DNA of 64,000 nucleotides from Calothrix sp. NIES-4101 (GTDB taxonomy: Bacteria; Cyanobacteriota; Cyanobacteriia; Cyanobacteriales; Nostocaceae), in NCBI GenBank assembly GCA_004296455.1, contig AP018280.1, positions 744,001-808,000 on the forward strand. The letters run 5' to 3'. Numbering within the stretch: position 1 is the first letter of the stretch; each line of letters begins with the position of its first letter. This document shows positions 44,199 through 53,768 of the stretch, piece after piece. The notes under the pieces were generated by a model. The model had not been told where the DNA came from. It ran no database searches and worked only from the letters and a program-made list of their open reading frames with translations. The position numbers were made by a program, and so were the translations under genes.

Positions 44199-47100
44199 TT
44201 AAAGTCCATTACCAATTAAAATAAATGGTGCCCAGTAGTATGGGTGTGAATAGCCGCTTTGAGCCTGTTCATTTCTTGAGGATATACCGGGTGGTATATT
44301 CACTTTAATACTACGTTGTTCGGAGTTTCTGCTTGTGGAGTTATTGCCTTTTAGTAAGCCTAATTGTGCTTGACGTAATGCTTCAGATTTAGTCGTGCCA
44401 GTAGCAAGCTTTTGGTAAAACAGTTGCATTAGTTGAGACGTACTAGGATCATCAACTTTCCACAGAGATGCGATCGCAGCTTTAGCACCCGTTTGTTGCA
44501 TCGCATAACCAAAACCTAAAATCTCTTTACCATCCCCAAAACCACCCAAACCAGTTTCACAAGCACTCAGGACGACTAAATCAACATTTGTGAGATTCCA
44601 AGATTTGACATCTCGCAAAGTAAAATATTGTTTATTATCTTGATCATCTAATTGTCTATCACCTAAAACTTTATCACCCAAAATAATTACAGAATTGTCT
44701 GGATTTTCCTTGACAAATGCGGCATGAGTTGCCAGATGTACTACTGAGTAATCATTCATCATTAATCGGATATTAGTATTGAATTGTTTGTCTAAAAGTT
44801 TAGTACTCCCAGAAAAAGTTGCTGTAATTTCATCTACTTCTTTCCCTGCATATTTCAATCCTCTAAAAGTTGCTATTTTTGTCCCCAAAGGTACAGTTAT
44901 ATTACGATTAACATCTGTAAATGCAGCAGCTAAAATGTCTTGTTTCTTTTGAGGTTTTGCATTTAAATCCATCAAACTCAAAGCTGTAATATTATTGATG
45001 TTATAACGCTCAATTAGCCATTGTTTACTATCATGTAAAGCAGCTAGAGGAATATAACGTAATCTTTCATCGGGAGCAAAAATAATTGTTTTAGTTTTTG
45101 CTTCTGCTAAATCAGCTTCCAGTGGTTGAATTAGCCATTGATAGAGTTTATTCGCATTCACTTTGGCATTGGTACCAGGACTTTGCAAATCACGACGAAA
45201 ATCTTCAATTGTTTTATTGAGTTCATCTTGCGAAACTGCTACTGTACGACGAACTGGAGGAGCATAAGGGGTAAGTAATACTAGTTCCAAACGATCTTTT
45301 AGAACCAAGGGATAAATAATTACAGCATCTTGTTGTAGCTCTTTTAAATTATCTTGTAAACTTCTTGCTTGTGCATCTGGGTCTAAATTCTTTCCTCCCG
45401 TAAGTTGACGTAATTCTTCAATTCGTTTTGCAACTTCTGGACTTTTAACAAATTCTCCGTATTCTTTTATGAGATTTTCTTGCATTTTTCGCAATTCAAT
45501 AATACGCTGTTGCTGCTTATTATCACGCCTCTCTCGTGGGATACTTTCTAGCTTCGTTAATTCCTTACCCAAGGCGATTTGTTTATCATTTAAAGTACTA
45601 TTAATTGCTCTTGGTTTGCCGAAATACTCTTGAGCTTCTATATATTTCAGTATTTCTATGATTGGTGTTGCTTCTGCTGTACGTCCTTGCTGTAATAATA
45701 AATCTGCATACTGACGATATACTTGGGCTGGTGTGAATCCATCAAAATCGACAATTGTTTGGAAGAAAGATTTTTGTAAATCTGGTGTAATTTCTTGAAT
45801 CTTACTTCTTACTACTTCGATTCGCTGGACTGCTTCTTGATAGTTTTTAATTGCTTCATTAGGTTGATTTAATTCAGCATAAGTACGACCTAAGCCAGCA
45901 TAAATACCAGAATCAGCACCTACAGATTTTGCTTGGATTTTGATTGCTAATGCTTGGTTATATGTTTGAATAGCTTCTTGTTTTTGACCAAACTTACGCT
46001 GTAAACCTCCTATAAATGAAAGTACATCCTTTTCATGGCTAGGATTTTTCGACTTTCTTGCAAGTTCTAAGCTAGCTTGGGATGCTTCCATTGCTTTTGG
46101 CTCATTATTTAACTCACCATAACCAAGACTAAGTACATAATTACCTATTATTTCTATTGGAATCATTTTGATTTTTGGTAAAATAGCTAAACCTCGATTT
46201 GCATATTCAATTATTTTTTCTGGTTGGTCTTTACCAAAGTAACTATAAGCAAGAAGGAATAAGCTTACGCTTTCAAACTGAGGATTTTTTATCTTTTGGG
46301 CTAGGGTAAGTGATTGTTGGAAATATTCAGTGCTTTTTTGTTCATCTCCTAAAGTTTTGTAGAATGATCCAATTTCAGTAAGAGTTATCCACTCAGAACC
46401 AAAGTTACTATTTTGTTTAGCAATTGACAACGCATTCTGAAATAATTCCAGAGCTTTCTTATAATTGCCTTGATTAGTATAAACCTGCCTTTGAAGATTT
46501 AAAACATCTATTTTCAGGGTTGAATTTTTCGTTTTCTCTGCAATTAATAATATTTGCTGTGCAGAGTCTAAAGCTTGTTGATAATCTCCCTTTCCAGTAT
46601 AAATAGAACTGATTTGTTTTAATGTCTGTGCTTCCAAATCCGAATTATTAATGCTCCTCGCAATTTTCAAAGCTTGCTGGGTAATTTCGATTGCTTTTTG
46701 AAATTCTTGGATATTCTCGTATACATCGCCTAAACTAATCAATGCGTCAGCTTCTAATTTAGGCTTTTTCAGGCTTTGTGCCAAATTTAAACGTTTTTGA
46801 GCAAATTCCAGAGCCTTATCATATTCTCCAAGATTACTGTAAATTAAACTCAAAAGTCCTAAAGCATCTGGCTTGCTTCCCAAAGCATACTCTTGATTAT
46901 TTTTAGGTACTTTTTGAATATCAATTTCTGCTGATTTTGTTAAAGCTTGTTGTGATAATTGAATACCTTGTTCATAATCTCCCAAAACATTATATGTAGA
47001 AGCAAGCCCTAATAAAGCTTTTACTTCCAAGAAAGGGTCTTTAAGTATACGAGCAATTTCTAACTCTCGCTGACCTATTTCAATTGCCTTGGCGCTATAT

Positions 47101-48788
47101 CCCTGAGCAATGTAAACTCCACCTAGAAAAGATAAAGCATATTTCTCGGCTTTTAAATTTCCAGACTGTTTTGCAATTGTTAAACCTTGCTGAATAAATT
47201 CTTCTGCTTTTGCTAATTCTTTCATATTCAGGTAAAAACTGCCTATGGAAGAATAAGCTTCACTTTGTATCTTCATCACTTCTTTTACTGCTGCTGAATC
47301 TTTGATTTCTCTGGCAATATCTAAAGCTTCTGGTACTAATTTCAGCGCTTGATTTGCTTTGCTTATAGCACGAGAATAATCTTTTTTTCCTCCAGCCTCG
47401 ATAGCACTTATCCCGTATAATTGCATAATTTGCAATAAAATATCCAATTGCACAGGACGGTTATTAAGTGGTTGTCGTTCAAGGGCTAATGCTTGTTGAT
47501 AAAATTCAATAGCCTGCTCAAGTTGTTGTCTATTGAAATACACCCCTGCAATTTGGTTAATAATTTTAGCTTCTAGGAATTTATCCTTGACTTCTCTAGC
47601 GATAGGTAATGATAGTTCTAAAGGTGCGATCGCCTGTTCAAATTTACCTTGCAAACTATAAAGTGTTCCTATGAGGAAAAGAATTTTAGCTTCCTCTGAT
47701 TTATTTTTCAATTCCCGCACTAAGGGTAAAGCCTTTTGATAAGCTTCTAAAGCGCGCTCATAGTTGTTTACTTTGTTGTAACTATTTCCTAAAGATACTA
47801 AAATCTCAGATTCAAGAGATTTATCTTTTACTTCACGAGCTACAGGTAATGCTTTTTGATAATGTTCAATTGCCTTATCATATTTCTCTTGCTTAAAGTA
47901 AGTATCCCCTAAACGACTCAGAATACTAGCTTCAAAATCACGTATTCCTGCTTCTTGAATGAGCGGTAATGATTGTTGTAAAAATTTCAATGCATTGTCA
48001 TATTCTTTTTTATTAAAATAAACATATCCTATTTGCTGTAAACATCTACCTTCCCAAGCGCGGTTTCCCACTTCATGATTCACAGCTAAAGCTTTGTTCA
48101 ACCAATCCAAACCGTTAGTATTATCATCTATATTGTTATAAGCTCCTGCTATCCTAAATAGAGTCAGTCCCTCTTGGAATTTATCGCCCAATTCTCGATG
48201 CATCGCCAGTGCTTGTTGCAAAAACTTTAACCCTTTATCTTGTTGTTTTAAGAAAACATAGGTAAACCCCATTCGACTGAGAGTAACAGCTTCTCCTGCT
48301 TTATCTTTAACCTCACGACGAATTTCTAAAGCTTGTTGTAAAGTTTTTAAAGCTTCCTCTTCTTTAAATAAAGCAAGGTAAACCCCACCCAAAGTATCTA
48401 GAGTTTCTCCCTCTCCAGCGCGGTCTTTAATTTCTCGACGAATTATTAAAGCTTGTTGCAAAATGTCTAATGCTTTTTCGTGTTGAAGCAACCCATTATA
48501 AACCTGCCCTATATTATTCAGCGCTTGACCAATACCCGCTTTATCGCCTAGTTTTCGCCGAATCTCCAATACCCGTTGATAAGTCTGCAATGCTTTCGGA
48601 TATTCCCCACGACGAAACTGCTGCACCCCATCCTGAAACAACTTATCAGCTTCCGCTTTCCCATCCGAACTAGCCGCAGTTTGTGCCAATGTATGCTTGA
48701 CTACCACGTCACTCGCTGCCAAACCAACACCACAAGTCAGTGAAAACACTAAACTAGCTAAAGCAAAACTCTTCAATCGGTTAGACAT
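44199..48788 (-). CDS. Secreted or membrane-associated TPR-CHAT protein (1529 aa)
   Basis: A signal peptide is visible (LASLVFSLTCGVGLAASDVVV). About two dozen 40-residue TPRs of the G-x-A-L-x2-L-G-x-x-Y type fill residues 45-1080. The C-terminal 350 residues form a CHAT domain, with the catalytic His in VVHLATHAAF (near residue 1354) and Cys in VVLSACETGLG (near 1411), ending HPYYWAPFILIGNG. TPR-CHAT proteins act as proteases whose activity is gated by the repeat platform. A GGCATATCCTC-N10-AGAAATAC motif lies 46 bp upstream of the ATG, shared with the subtilase gene. Confidence 0.92.
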   Translation of the reverse strand: MSNRLKSFALASLVFSLTCGVGLAASDVVVKHTLAQTAASSDGKAEADKLFQDGVQQFRRGEYPKALQTYQRVLEIRRKLGDKAGIGQALNNIGQVYNGLLQHEKALDILQQALIIRREIKDRAGEGETLDTLGGVYLALFKEEEALKTLQQALEIRREVKDKAGEAVTLSRMGFTYVFLKQQDKGLKFLQQALAMHRELGDKFQEGLTLFRIAGAYNNIDDNTNGLDWLNKALAVNHEVGNRAWEGRCLQQIGYVYFNKKEYDNALKFLQQSLPLIQEAGIRDFEASILSRLGDTYFKQEKYDKAIEHYQKALPVAREVKDKSLESEILVSLGNSYNKVNNYERALEAYQKALPLVRELKNKSEEAKILFLIGTLYSLQGKFEQAIAPLELSLPIAREVKDKFLEAKIINQIAGVYFNRQQLEQAIEFYQQALALERQPLNNRPVQLDILLQIMQLYGISAIEAGGKKDYSRAISKANQALKLVPEALDIAREIKDSAAVKEVMKIQSEAYSSIGSFYLNMKELAKAEEFIQQGLTIAKQSGNLKAEKYALSFLGGVYIAQGYSAKAIEIGQRELEIARILKDPFLEVKALLGLASTYNVLGDYEQGIQLSQQALTKSAEIDIQKVPKNNQEYALGSKPDALGLLSLIYSNLGEYDKALEFAQKRLNLAQSLKKPKLEADALISLGDVYENIQEFQKAIEITQQALKIARSINNSDLEAQTLKQISSIYTGKGDYQQALDSAQQILLIAEKTKNSTLKIDVLNLQRQVYTNQGNYKKALELFQNALSIAKQNSNFGSEWITLTEIGSFYKTLGDEQKSTEYFQQSLTLAQKIKNPQFESVSLFLLAYSYFGKDQPEKIIEYANRGLAILPKIKMIPIEIIGNYVLSLGYGELNNEPKAMEASQASLELARKSKNPSHEKDVLSFIGGLQRKFGQKQEAIQTYNQALAIKIQAKSVGADSGIYAGLGRTYAELNQPNEAIKNYQEAVQRIEVVRSKIQEITPDLQKSFFQTIVDFDGFTPAQVYRQYADLLLQQGRTAEATPIIEILKYIEAQEYFGKPRAINSTLNDKQIALGKELTKLESIPRERRDNKQQQRIIELRKMQENLIKEYGEFVKSPEVAKRIEELRQLTGGKNLDPDAQARSLQDNLKELQQDAVIIYPLVLKDRLELVLLTPYAPPVRRTVAVSQDELNKTIEDFRRDLQSPGTNAKVNANKLYQWLIQPLEADLAEAKTKTIIFAPDERLRYIPLAALHDSKQWLIERYNINNITALSLMDLNAKPQKKQDILAAAFTDVNRNITVPLGTKIATFRGLKYAGKEVDEITATFSGSTKLLDKQFNTNIRLMMNDYSVVHLATHAAFVKENPDNSVIILGDKVLGDRQLDDQDNKQYFTLRDVKSWNLTNVDLVVLSACETGLGGFGDGKEILGFGYAMQQTGAKAAIASLWKVDDPSTSQLMQLFYQKLATGTTKSEALRQAQLGLLKGNNSTSRNSEQRSIKVNIPPGISSRNEQAQSGYSHPYYWAPFILIGNGL

Positions 48789-48833
48789 TGGTTACTCCTC
48801 TTTTATCGCTATAAGCTGCTTGTTCAATCTCTT

Positions 48834-48869
48834 GTATTTCTGAGGGCAAACCAGGTTATGCCAAAATTT
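48834..48869 (-). promoter_or_regulatory. Shared regulatory motif, copy C (upstream of TPR-CHAT gene)
   Basis: Plus strand: GTATTTCT (48834-48841), 10 bp, CAGGTTATGCCAAAATTT (48852-48869), read toward the minus-strand gene. It matches copies A and B except for two bases and one extra spacer base. A transcription start about 7 bp downstream would give a leader of about 40 bases. Confidence 0.6.
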
Positions 48870-49069
48870 ACGCAAAACTTAAAAATAAACCTCAGCATAG
48901 TTACGATACCTTGAGGTGACATACCGTACAAACACTGATGGCTATGGGCAATGTAAAGATATTGTGAAGAAATGTCAAAAAAGTTTCTCGTATTCCCTGC
49001 ATTACAACATGAATGCCTTTTGCTATTCTATACATGTAAACCACTTTTGTGATTTCATGGTTGACACTT

Positions 49070-49276
49070 ATGGCAGGAAGAAAGAAACTTGATCGCACAA
49101 ATCTCCATGCACGAGTAGCCCAAGGGACAGGAGACAAGTTAAAGGAAATCGCCCAAAGTCTAGGCTATATCTACGATGATGAAGGCTCCACGGGACAATT
49201 ATTGGATGCGATCGCTAACGGAGAAATTATCTTAATCCTCAGCAATAAATCATCTGTAATCTCTAAAAATAGTTAA
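49070..49276 (+). CDS. Small conserved hypothetical protein (68 aa)
   Basis: The ATG at 49070 begins MAGRKKLDRTNLHARVAQGTGDKLKEIAQSLGYIYDDEGSTGQLLDAI. I recall this as a small family common in cyanobacteria with no known function. The motif resembles a ribbon-helix-helix or antitoxin-like fold but is not certain. It stands alone upstream of the antitoxin gene. Confidence 0.6.
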   Translation: MAGRKKLDRTNLHARVAQGTGDKLKEIAQSLGYIYDDEGSTGQLLDAIANGEIILILSNKSSVISKNS

Positions 49277-49364
49277 ATTTATTCACCAAAAGTGGTGTAA
49301 AAGTAATTTAAAATAAATTTGGGGACAATTGTGTCCCTATTTACCGAATTAAGGAGGTGACTTA

Positions 49365-49556
49365 TTGAATCAAAACGGTAACGGTCATCGAGGTTTTTGG
49401 AATCCAGTTAAAATCTTTATCCGCACTCTTCTAAGACTTTGGGAGAAGGAAGATAATGAAGGGATTAGAGGGAAATCAGATATATTCAAGATATTGGGTT
49501 TCAATGGAGACTATCAATGCACCAAATTAATTTACAAGAAGCAGAAACTCGATTAG
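49365..49556 (+). CDS. Short ORF with strong RBS
   Basis: TTG at 49365 has a strong Shine-Dalgarno (AAGGAGGTGACT) 3 bp away. The peptide (63 codons) begins MNQNGNGHRGFWNPVKIF. The residues are not recognisable, and the end overlaps the antitoxin gene at 49517 in another frame, so this may be a leader or a chance frame. Confidence 0.35.
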   Translation: MNQNGNGHRGFWNPVKIFIRTLLRLWEKEDNEGIRGKSDIFKILGFNGDYQCTKLIYKKQKLD

Positions 49557-49744
49557 CACAACTAATTGAAGAAGTTGCATCTGGGGAGGAAGTCATCATC
49601 ACACGCAGTGACGGTTCAGCTTTTAAGATTGTACCAATTACTACTAACGTACCACGCCCGAAATTTGGTAGTGCCAAAGGATTAGTAAAAATTGCCGATG
49701 ATTTTGACGAACCATTACCAGACTTTGAGGACTATGCACCATGA
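49517..49744 (+). CDS. Phd/YefM-type antitoxin
   Basis: This 75-residue protein has INLQEAETRLAQLIEEVASGEEVIITRSDGSAFKIVP, the N-terminal DNA-binding fold of Phd/YefM antitoxins, followed by an acidic tail (DDFDEPLPDFEDYAP) that wraps the toxin. Its stop overlaps the start of the PIN toxin gene (ATGA), the usual operon layout. The toxin is truncated, so the antitoxin is an orphan. Confidence 0.85.
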   Translation: MHQINLQEAETRLAQLIEEVASGEEVIITRSDGSAFKIVPITTNVPRPKFGSAKGLVKIADDFDEPLPDFEDYAP

Positions 49745-49824
49745 GATTGTTGCTTGATACCCGCGCATTTCTGTGGTTTATCGATAGGGAATCTCAATTT
49801 GAGCATACTTCCACTCCCAACTAA
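49741..49824 (+). pseudogene. VapC-like PIN toxin, N-terminal stub
   Basis: The frame begins MRLLLDTRAFLWFIDRES, the PIN-domain opening with the first catalytic Asp. It then diverges and stops after 27 codons (TAA at 49822-49824). The remaining acidic residues of the PIN active site are missing. It runs directly into the converging Rpn-type gene, which suggests a deletion. Confidence 0.8.
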
Positions 49825-50732
49825 CCAAGACTCTCAAACCAAGCTTCTAAATCCGCAACATCAGAGAAATCTAACAGCGCTTCACCCAAATTTTCTAATT
49901 CAGGGGTTGATAAATTCTCAATTCTACCCTTAAAATCTGGACTAATTTCCCCAAAACGACGGTTAATTTGTCGCATTAGCAATTTTAACTCTCCCTGCTT
50001 TTCCCCTTGTTCGAGTCCTTGTCGCATCCAACTAGTCACAATTTGCATAACTTCCTCCTGCTCTCTTGCTTCAATGTTAGCAAGTTGTTCCTGAAACACG
50101 ACTTCTTCTTGGGAGTTCAATTCGAGATAGGTATCAATAAAACCAGAAATTAACTGTACTTGTGCAGGGTTGAGTTGAAGAGTTGTCAACAATTGTAATG
50201 ATGTCAGTTTGACTTGGGGACGTTCGCTTGTACTCATCCGCATTTTTGCCATTAAAGCGCTAGCTACAGGATTTCGCTGATTCACAAAATCTTGCCAATG
50301 CAGTTGATTTAGTTGAATAACATCATAATTAAACTCTAATATTACTTTCTTTGCTAACTGAATACGGTAGGAATTTGGTTCCGGTGTTTTGGGGCTATCG
50401 TGGGAATAAATAACAATCGGGTAAATGGGAAGCGCGTATTTTTCGTGCAAACGAGCAAAATAGGTAAACATCCGTTGATTAAATCCAGCTTGGGAATAGG
50501 ACTGATGTTCGGTATGAATAATAAATAAAGCATCCTGACTTTTAAATGATACTTGTACGAGAACATCAAGAATTTTCCTTTCCCCTTCAGTCACATCGGT
50601 AATTACTTCCAAAGGTAAAAACCTTACTGAGTCACGCTCCCACTCAGCACTAATATTAGGGAAAAATAGCTCGATAAACTCCGGGAAAAAGTTAGATAGG
50701 AGTTCTTTAAACAGGCGATCATGATCTATCAT
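49821..50732 (-). CDS. Rpn/PD-(D/E)XK nuclease-like protein with DUF4351 C-terminus
   Basis: This 303-residue protein starts MIDHDRLFKELLSNFFPEFIELFFP, as in Rpn-type proteins. The nuclease-fold residues appear as ILDVLVQVSF and FIIHTEHQSY (Asp and Glu-x-Q positions). The C-terminal RQINRRFGEISPDFKGRIENLSTPELENLGEALLDFSDVADLEAWF matches DUF4351. These families are common in cyanobacteria and may act in recombination. It stands downstream of the DUF1822 gene but converges with the antitoxin pair. Confidence 0.82.
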   Translation of the reverse strand: MIDHDRLFKELLSNFFPEFIELFFPNISAEWERDSVRFLPLEVITDVTEGERKILDVLVQVSFKSQDALFIIHTEHQSYSQAGFNQRMFTYFARLHEKYALPIYPIVIYSHDSPKTPEPNSYRIQLAKKVILEFNYDVIQLNQLHWQDFVNQRNPVASALMAKMRMSTSERPQVKLTSLQLLTTLQLNPAQVQLISGFIDTYLELNSQEEVVFQEQLANIEAREQEEVMQIVTSWMRQGLEQGEKQGELKLLMRQINRRFGEISPDFKGRIENLSTPELENLGEALLDFSDVADLEAWFESLG

Positions 50733-50775
50733 CTCAGCATCTTAGCGAATTTACCCAGCCAATGTATAGATGTTT

Positions 50776-52137
50776 TCACCTCCCCAAATCAAAAGCAAAC
50801 GGAGGTAGAGTCATCTCAACCCCATCCATCAAACTCACACTTATCAGAAACTTCTCATCCCAATTACCCACTACACGAGTAAATATATAAGCATCTTCAC
50901 TTTCTGCATTTAATCCTAACTCATCTAAAATACCCGTTTGGTCACTCACCCTCAGCTTAATATTAGCAGGTAAACTTGCTAAAGCCGGAGCGCCTAAAAT
51001 TAACAATAAACTCCACTCCCGTTGCTCAGATTCTCCTAGCAAATGCCAAGTTACCGCATACATCCGCAAAGGAATCCCAGCTAATAATATATCTTGATAC
51101 GCACCCCTCGCTTGGATTGGAATTTCCAAACTCCTCTGTCGCAATTGGGTAACAATTACCTCAAATTCTTCCTCTGGACTACGCATTGGACGCATTCCTG
51201 AAGCTGGTACAAAACTTGGTAACAGCACCCAAGAAAGTCCCTGGGCTAACTCATCTAACTCATTCCCTAACCAGCGCCCAGCATTAACTGCTGGTTGGGT
51301 AATTAATTTGATTAAATCCTGTAAAAAGGTATTTGCAGGAGGATTATTTTCTTGCTGCAAAGTTTCTTTCTGCAAACTATAAATCCAATTCAGTAATTCT
51401 GGGTGGGTAAATACAGCAGTTGCTTGTTCCCAGGTTAAAATATCAGACAATTCCCGTTCCGACAATCGCAATTCAGGTAATAATTCAAGTAATCGATTTT
51501 GTACCCTTGCTAAAATCTCTGCACGGTTTGTAGGAATCGCAGGTAAGGAGATTGCTGATACTTCCAAACAACGTAAATATAACAACAAACGGTCTGGATT
51601 CTTATCAAAAGATGATATTGGTAGTTGATAATTTCCATCTGATTGTAGAGAAGTTAAATTTTGCCTCTCTAGCAATTCTTGATAGGATAAAAAAGCGTAA
51701 ACATTTGCACTTTGTTCTTCTTCTAACACCTCTACTAAAACATAAAAATGGGGAATAAACTCAGGTAAATCAATTATGACTCTTGGTATTCTGACCATTT
51801 CATCACTGAGACTACCAGTAGCAATCAAACAAACCCTAAATTCCCCAACTTGTAAATTAGCAACAGCATTAATAAAATTTGCTAAAGCAGGCTGTAAAAT
51901 CGTACATTTATCTAGATTAATATTTAAAGATTCAGCCCTTTCATCTAGCCATTTTTCAAAAGCAGATAAAGCCAAACAGTTCAAATAAACTTGCCATTGC
52001 TTCAAGCGATTGGGAATGCGATCGCTCATTTCTGCGGCTCGGTCAATATCATCATCTGATAAAATAATTGCTGATGTTGGTGAATCGTCAAAATCAAGGT
52101 AAGACATAAGTAAAATATTACTTGTAAAGTTATTCAT
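50776..52137 (-). CDS. DUF1822 family protein
   Basis: This is a 453-residue protein. Segments characteristic of DUF1822 include ALSAFEKWLDERAESLNINLDKCTIL, VIDLPEFIPHFYVLVEVLEEEQSANVYAFLSY near residue 125, and RLYA/RMYAVTWHLL near the end. DUF1822 is a cyanobacterial family of unknown function repeatedly found in loci with CHAT proteins. It starts 2 bp after the end of the sigma/HTH-like gene, so they form an operon. It is probably cytoplasmic. Confidence 0.82.
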   Translation of the reverse strand: MNNFTSNILLMSYLDFDDSPTSAIILSDDDIDRAAEMSDRIPNRLKQWQVYLNCLALSAFEKWLDERAESLNINLDKCTILQPALANFINAVANLQVGEFRVCLIATGSLSDEMVRIPRVIIDLPEFIPHFYVLVEVLEEEQSANVYAFLSYQELLERQNLTSLQSDGNYQLPISSFDKNPDRLLLYLRCLEVSAISLPAIPTNRAEILARVQNRLLELLPELRLSERELSDILTWEQATAVFTHPELLNWIYSLQKETLQQENNPPANTFLQDLIKLITQPAVNAGRWLGNELDELAQGLSWVLLPSFVPASGMRPMRSPEEEFEVIVTQLRQRSLEIPIQARGAYQDILLAGIPLRMYAVTWHLLGESEQREWSLLLILGAPALASLPANIKLRVSDQTGILDELGLNAESEDAYIFTRVVGNWDEKFLISVSLMDGVEMTLPPFAFDLGR

Positions 52138-52139
52138 AA

Positions 52140-53540
52140 TTAATTATTCGCCTGTTTTCTAATATCCAAGTATTCACATAAACGTTCTGCAAAAATATCA
52201 GTTGTTAAATAATTCTTCGCCGTTCGAGATTGGGATTCAGCATTTGCAATAATTTTGCTAATTTCTGATGAAAGGAAAATAGTTAGCTGTTCATCTAGTT
52301 TATTCAATGTTTCCACATCAGCATACTTTTTTGCTTGCTCCTTTACCGAATCTTTCAAAATTATCAACATTTCCTGCTGCACATCTGTTCTTAATTCCTT
52401 TAATTTCAATAACTTTGTTACCGTATATTGCGCTCTCATCCCTAATTGCTCAGCAATTTCATTCATTGCTAACTTCTGACATTGGGATAACTCCAAAGCA
52501 GTTAAAAATATTCTGGCTTTATCACCTTTTTTTTGCAATTTTCTCACCCTTGCTTCTGTGACTTGAGCTAAAGCTGATTGCAAACTCAACTGAAAGTGAT
52601 GGCGATAAAACTCTAGAAATTCAGATTGTTCATCACTGATTTCGCTATTTCCACTAGCAGGAGCAGGTACATTATCTAATAATGAATTAGACTTATCGGT
52701 AAAACTTACATCTAGAGAATCCATCGGTAGATAACCACCCCTGGCATAAATTCGATATTCACGTAGTTGATTTGCTAGTTTCTTCAACTTGATTCTTACA
52801 GTTTCATTATCAAATAATCTCCCTGTTTGATTTTTGATATATATAGCTATATCTTCTAATTGTTGATAAGTCGGCTCCAGACATTTACTCCTAATCTTAT
52901 TTCTAATATTTTGTAATCTTTGAACGCGGTAAATAGTATGATAGCCCTGTAAAAGATATTCTGCTGACTGAATTTCCAATTCTCCGAGAGTATGAAAATC
53001 CTTGAGAATACGCTGTAATTGTTGAGGTTGAGTATCATTAAGAATTGCCCAATCGCTAATTAGATAAACACCACGCTCCAAAAGAAATTGGTTTAATTCT
53101 GGATGCTGTTTTACCCTGATACTTGCCCAAGTAGTCAAACTACCTTGAGTTGTATCAAAACTCTGGAGAATTTGTCGAGAGAAACATTGATGTTTACTTC
53201 CTGGTGATAACCTCCCATCATCATCCAAGACAAAACATAACAACTCACTGCAATGAAAATTGTATTTTTCTCCAAATTTCCTTGTTAATTGCAGACATCC
53301 CTGCTCTAAAATCCCCGAGAGAAAGCAAAGTAAACAACGCTCCGCAAGCAAACTGCTTTCACCAGAACTATTTCGATACAAATCCATCAATTGACGCTGA
53401 ATATCTCCATCCGGTGCATCATCTGTTAATTCACCAAACAATTGCGTGAAAAATGACCTAGCAGCAGGGATTTCCAGAATTTTCCGGTTCCCTCCCCCAT
53501 CAATCCTCACCAATTGCCAATACCTGGAAGTATCACCCAT
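52140..53540 (-). CDS. Sigma/HTH-like protein in the CHAT-DUF1822 operon
   Basis: This is a 466-residue protein. The C-terminal third has a helix-turn-helix with NEIAEQLGMRAQYTVTKLLKLKELR near residue 380, resembling sigma-70 region 4. The rest is mostly helical with no clear region 2. Cyanobacterial DUF1822 loci often start with a protein annotated as sigma-70 family, which fits. If it is a sigma factor or an activator, the repeated GGCATATCCTC motifs upstream of nearby genes are obvious candidate targets. The function rests on the HTH and the context. Confidence 0.55.
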   Translation of the reverse strand: MGDTSRYWQLVRIDGGGNRKILEIPAARSFFTQLFGELTDDAPDGDIQRQLMDLYRNSSGESSLLAERCLLCFLSGILEQGCLQLTRKFGEKYNFHCSELLCFVLDDDGRLSPGSKHQCFSRQILQSFDTTQGSLTTWASIRVKQHPELNQFLLERGVYLISDWAILNDTQPQQLQRILKDFHTLGELEIQSAEYLLQGYHTIYRVQRLQNIRNKIRSKCLEPTYQQLEDIAIYIKNQTGRLFDNETVRIKLKKLANQLREYRIYARGGYLPMDSLDVSFTDKSNSLLDNVPAPASGNSEISDEQSEFLEFYRHHFQLSLQSALAQVTEARVRKLQKKGDKARIFLTALELSQCQKLAMNEIAEQLGMRAQYTVTKLLKLKELRTDVQQEMLIILKDSVKEQAKKYADVETLNKLDEQLTIFLSSEISKIIANAESQSRTAKNYLTTDIFAERLCEYLDIRKQANN

Positions 53541-53701
53541 AAGTATTTTTATTTAAATATTATTGTTGATTGTCACATAGTCAATGCTCCCATACGCAAT
53601 AAGTTCTACTTTGATACATTTCATACTGAGTACCTGATTTAACAACTATTTTTCATCCTTATCTTTTTATAATTCTGAGGAAATTGACCTTATGCAATTT
53701 T

Positions 53702-53736
53702 TGAAAATGGCATATCCTCCCCAAGTTGAGAAATAC
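53702..53736 (+). promoter_or_regulatory. Shared regulatory motif, copy D (upstream of subtilase gene)
   Basis: Plus strand reads GGCATATCCTC (53709-53719), 9 bp, AGAAATAC (53729-53736), in the same orientation relative to the gene as copies A-C. It ends 32 bp upstream of the ATG at 53769, which is well placed for a -10 element. Confidence 0.6.
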
Positions 53737-53768
53737 ACCTAACCAACAAAATTATTATCAGTGCAATT

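Noticed and set aside
44199-48788. Craspase-type (type III-E CRISPR) TPR-CHAT
   Set aside because: There is no gRAMP-like effector, no Cas gene and no CRISPR array in the window, and this TPR-CHAT has a signal peptide.
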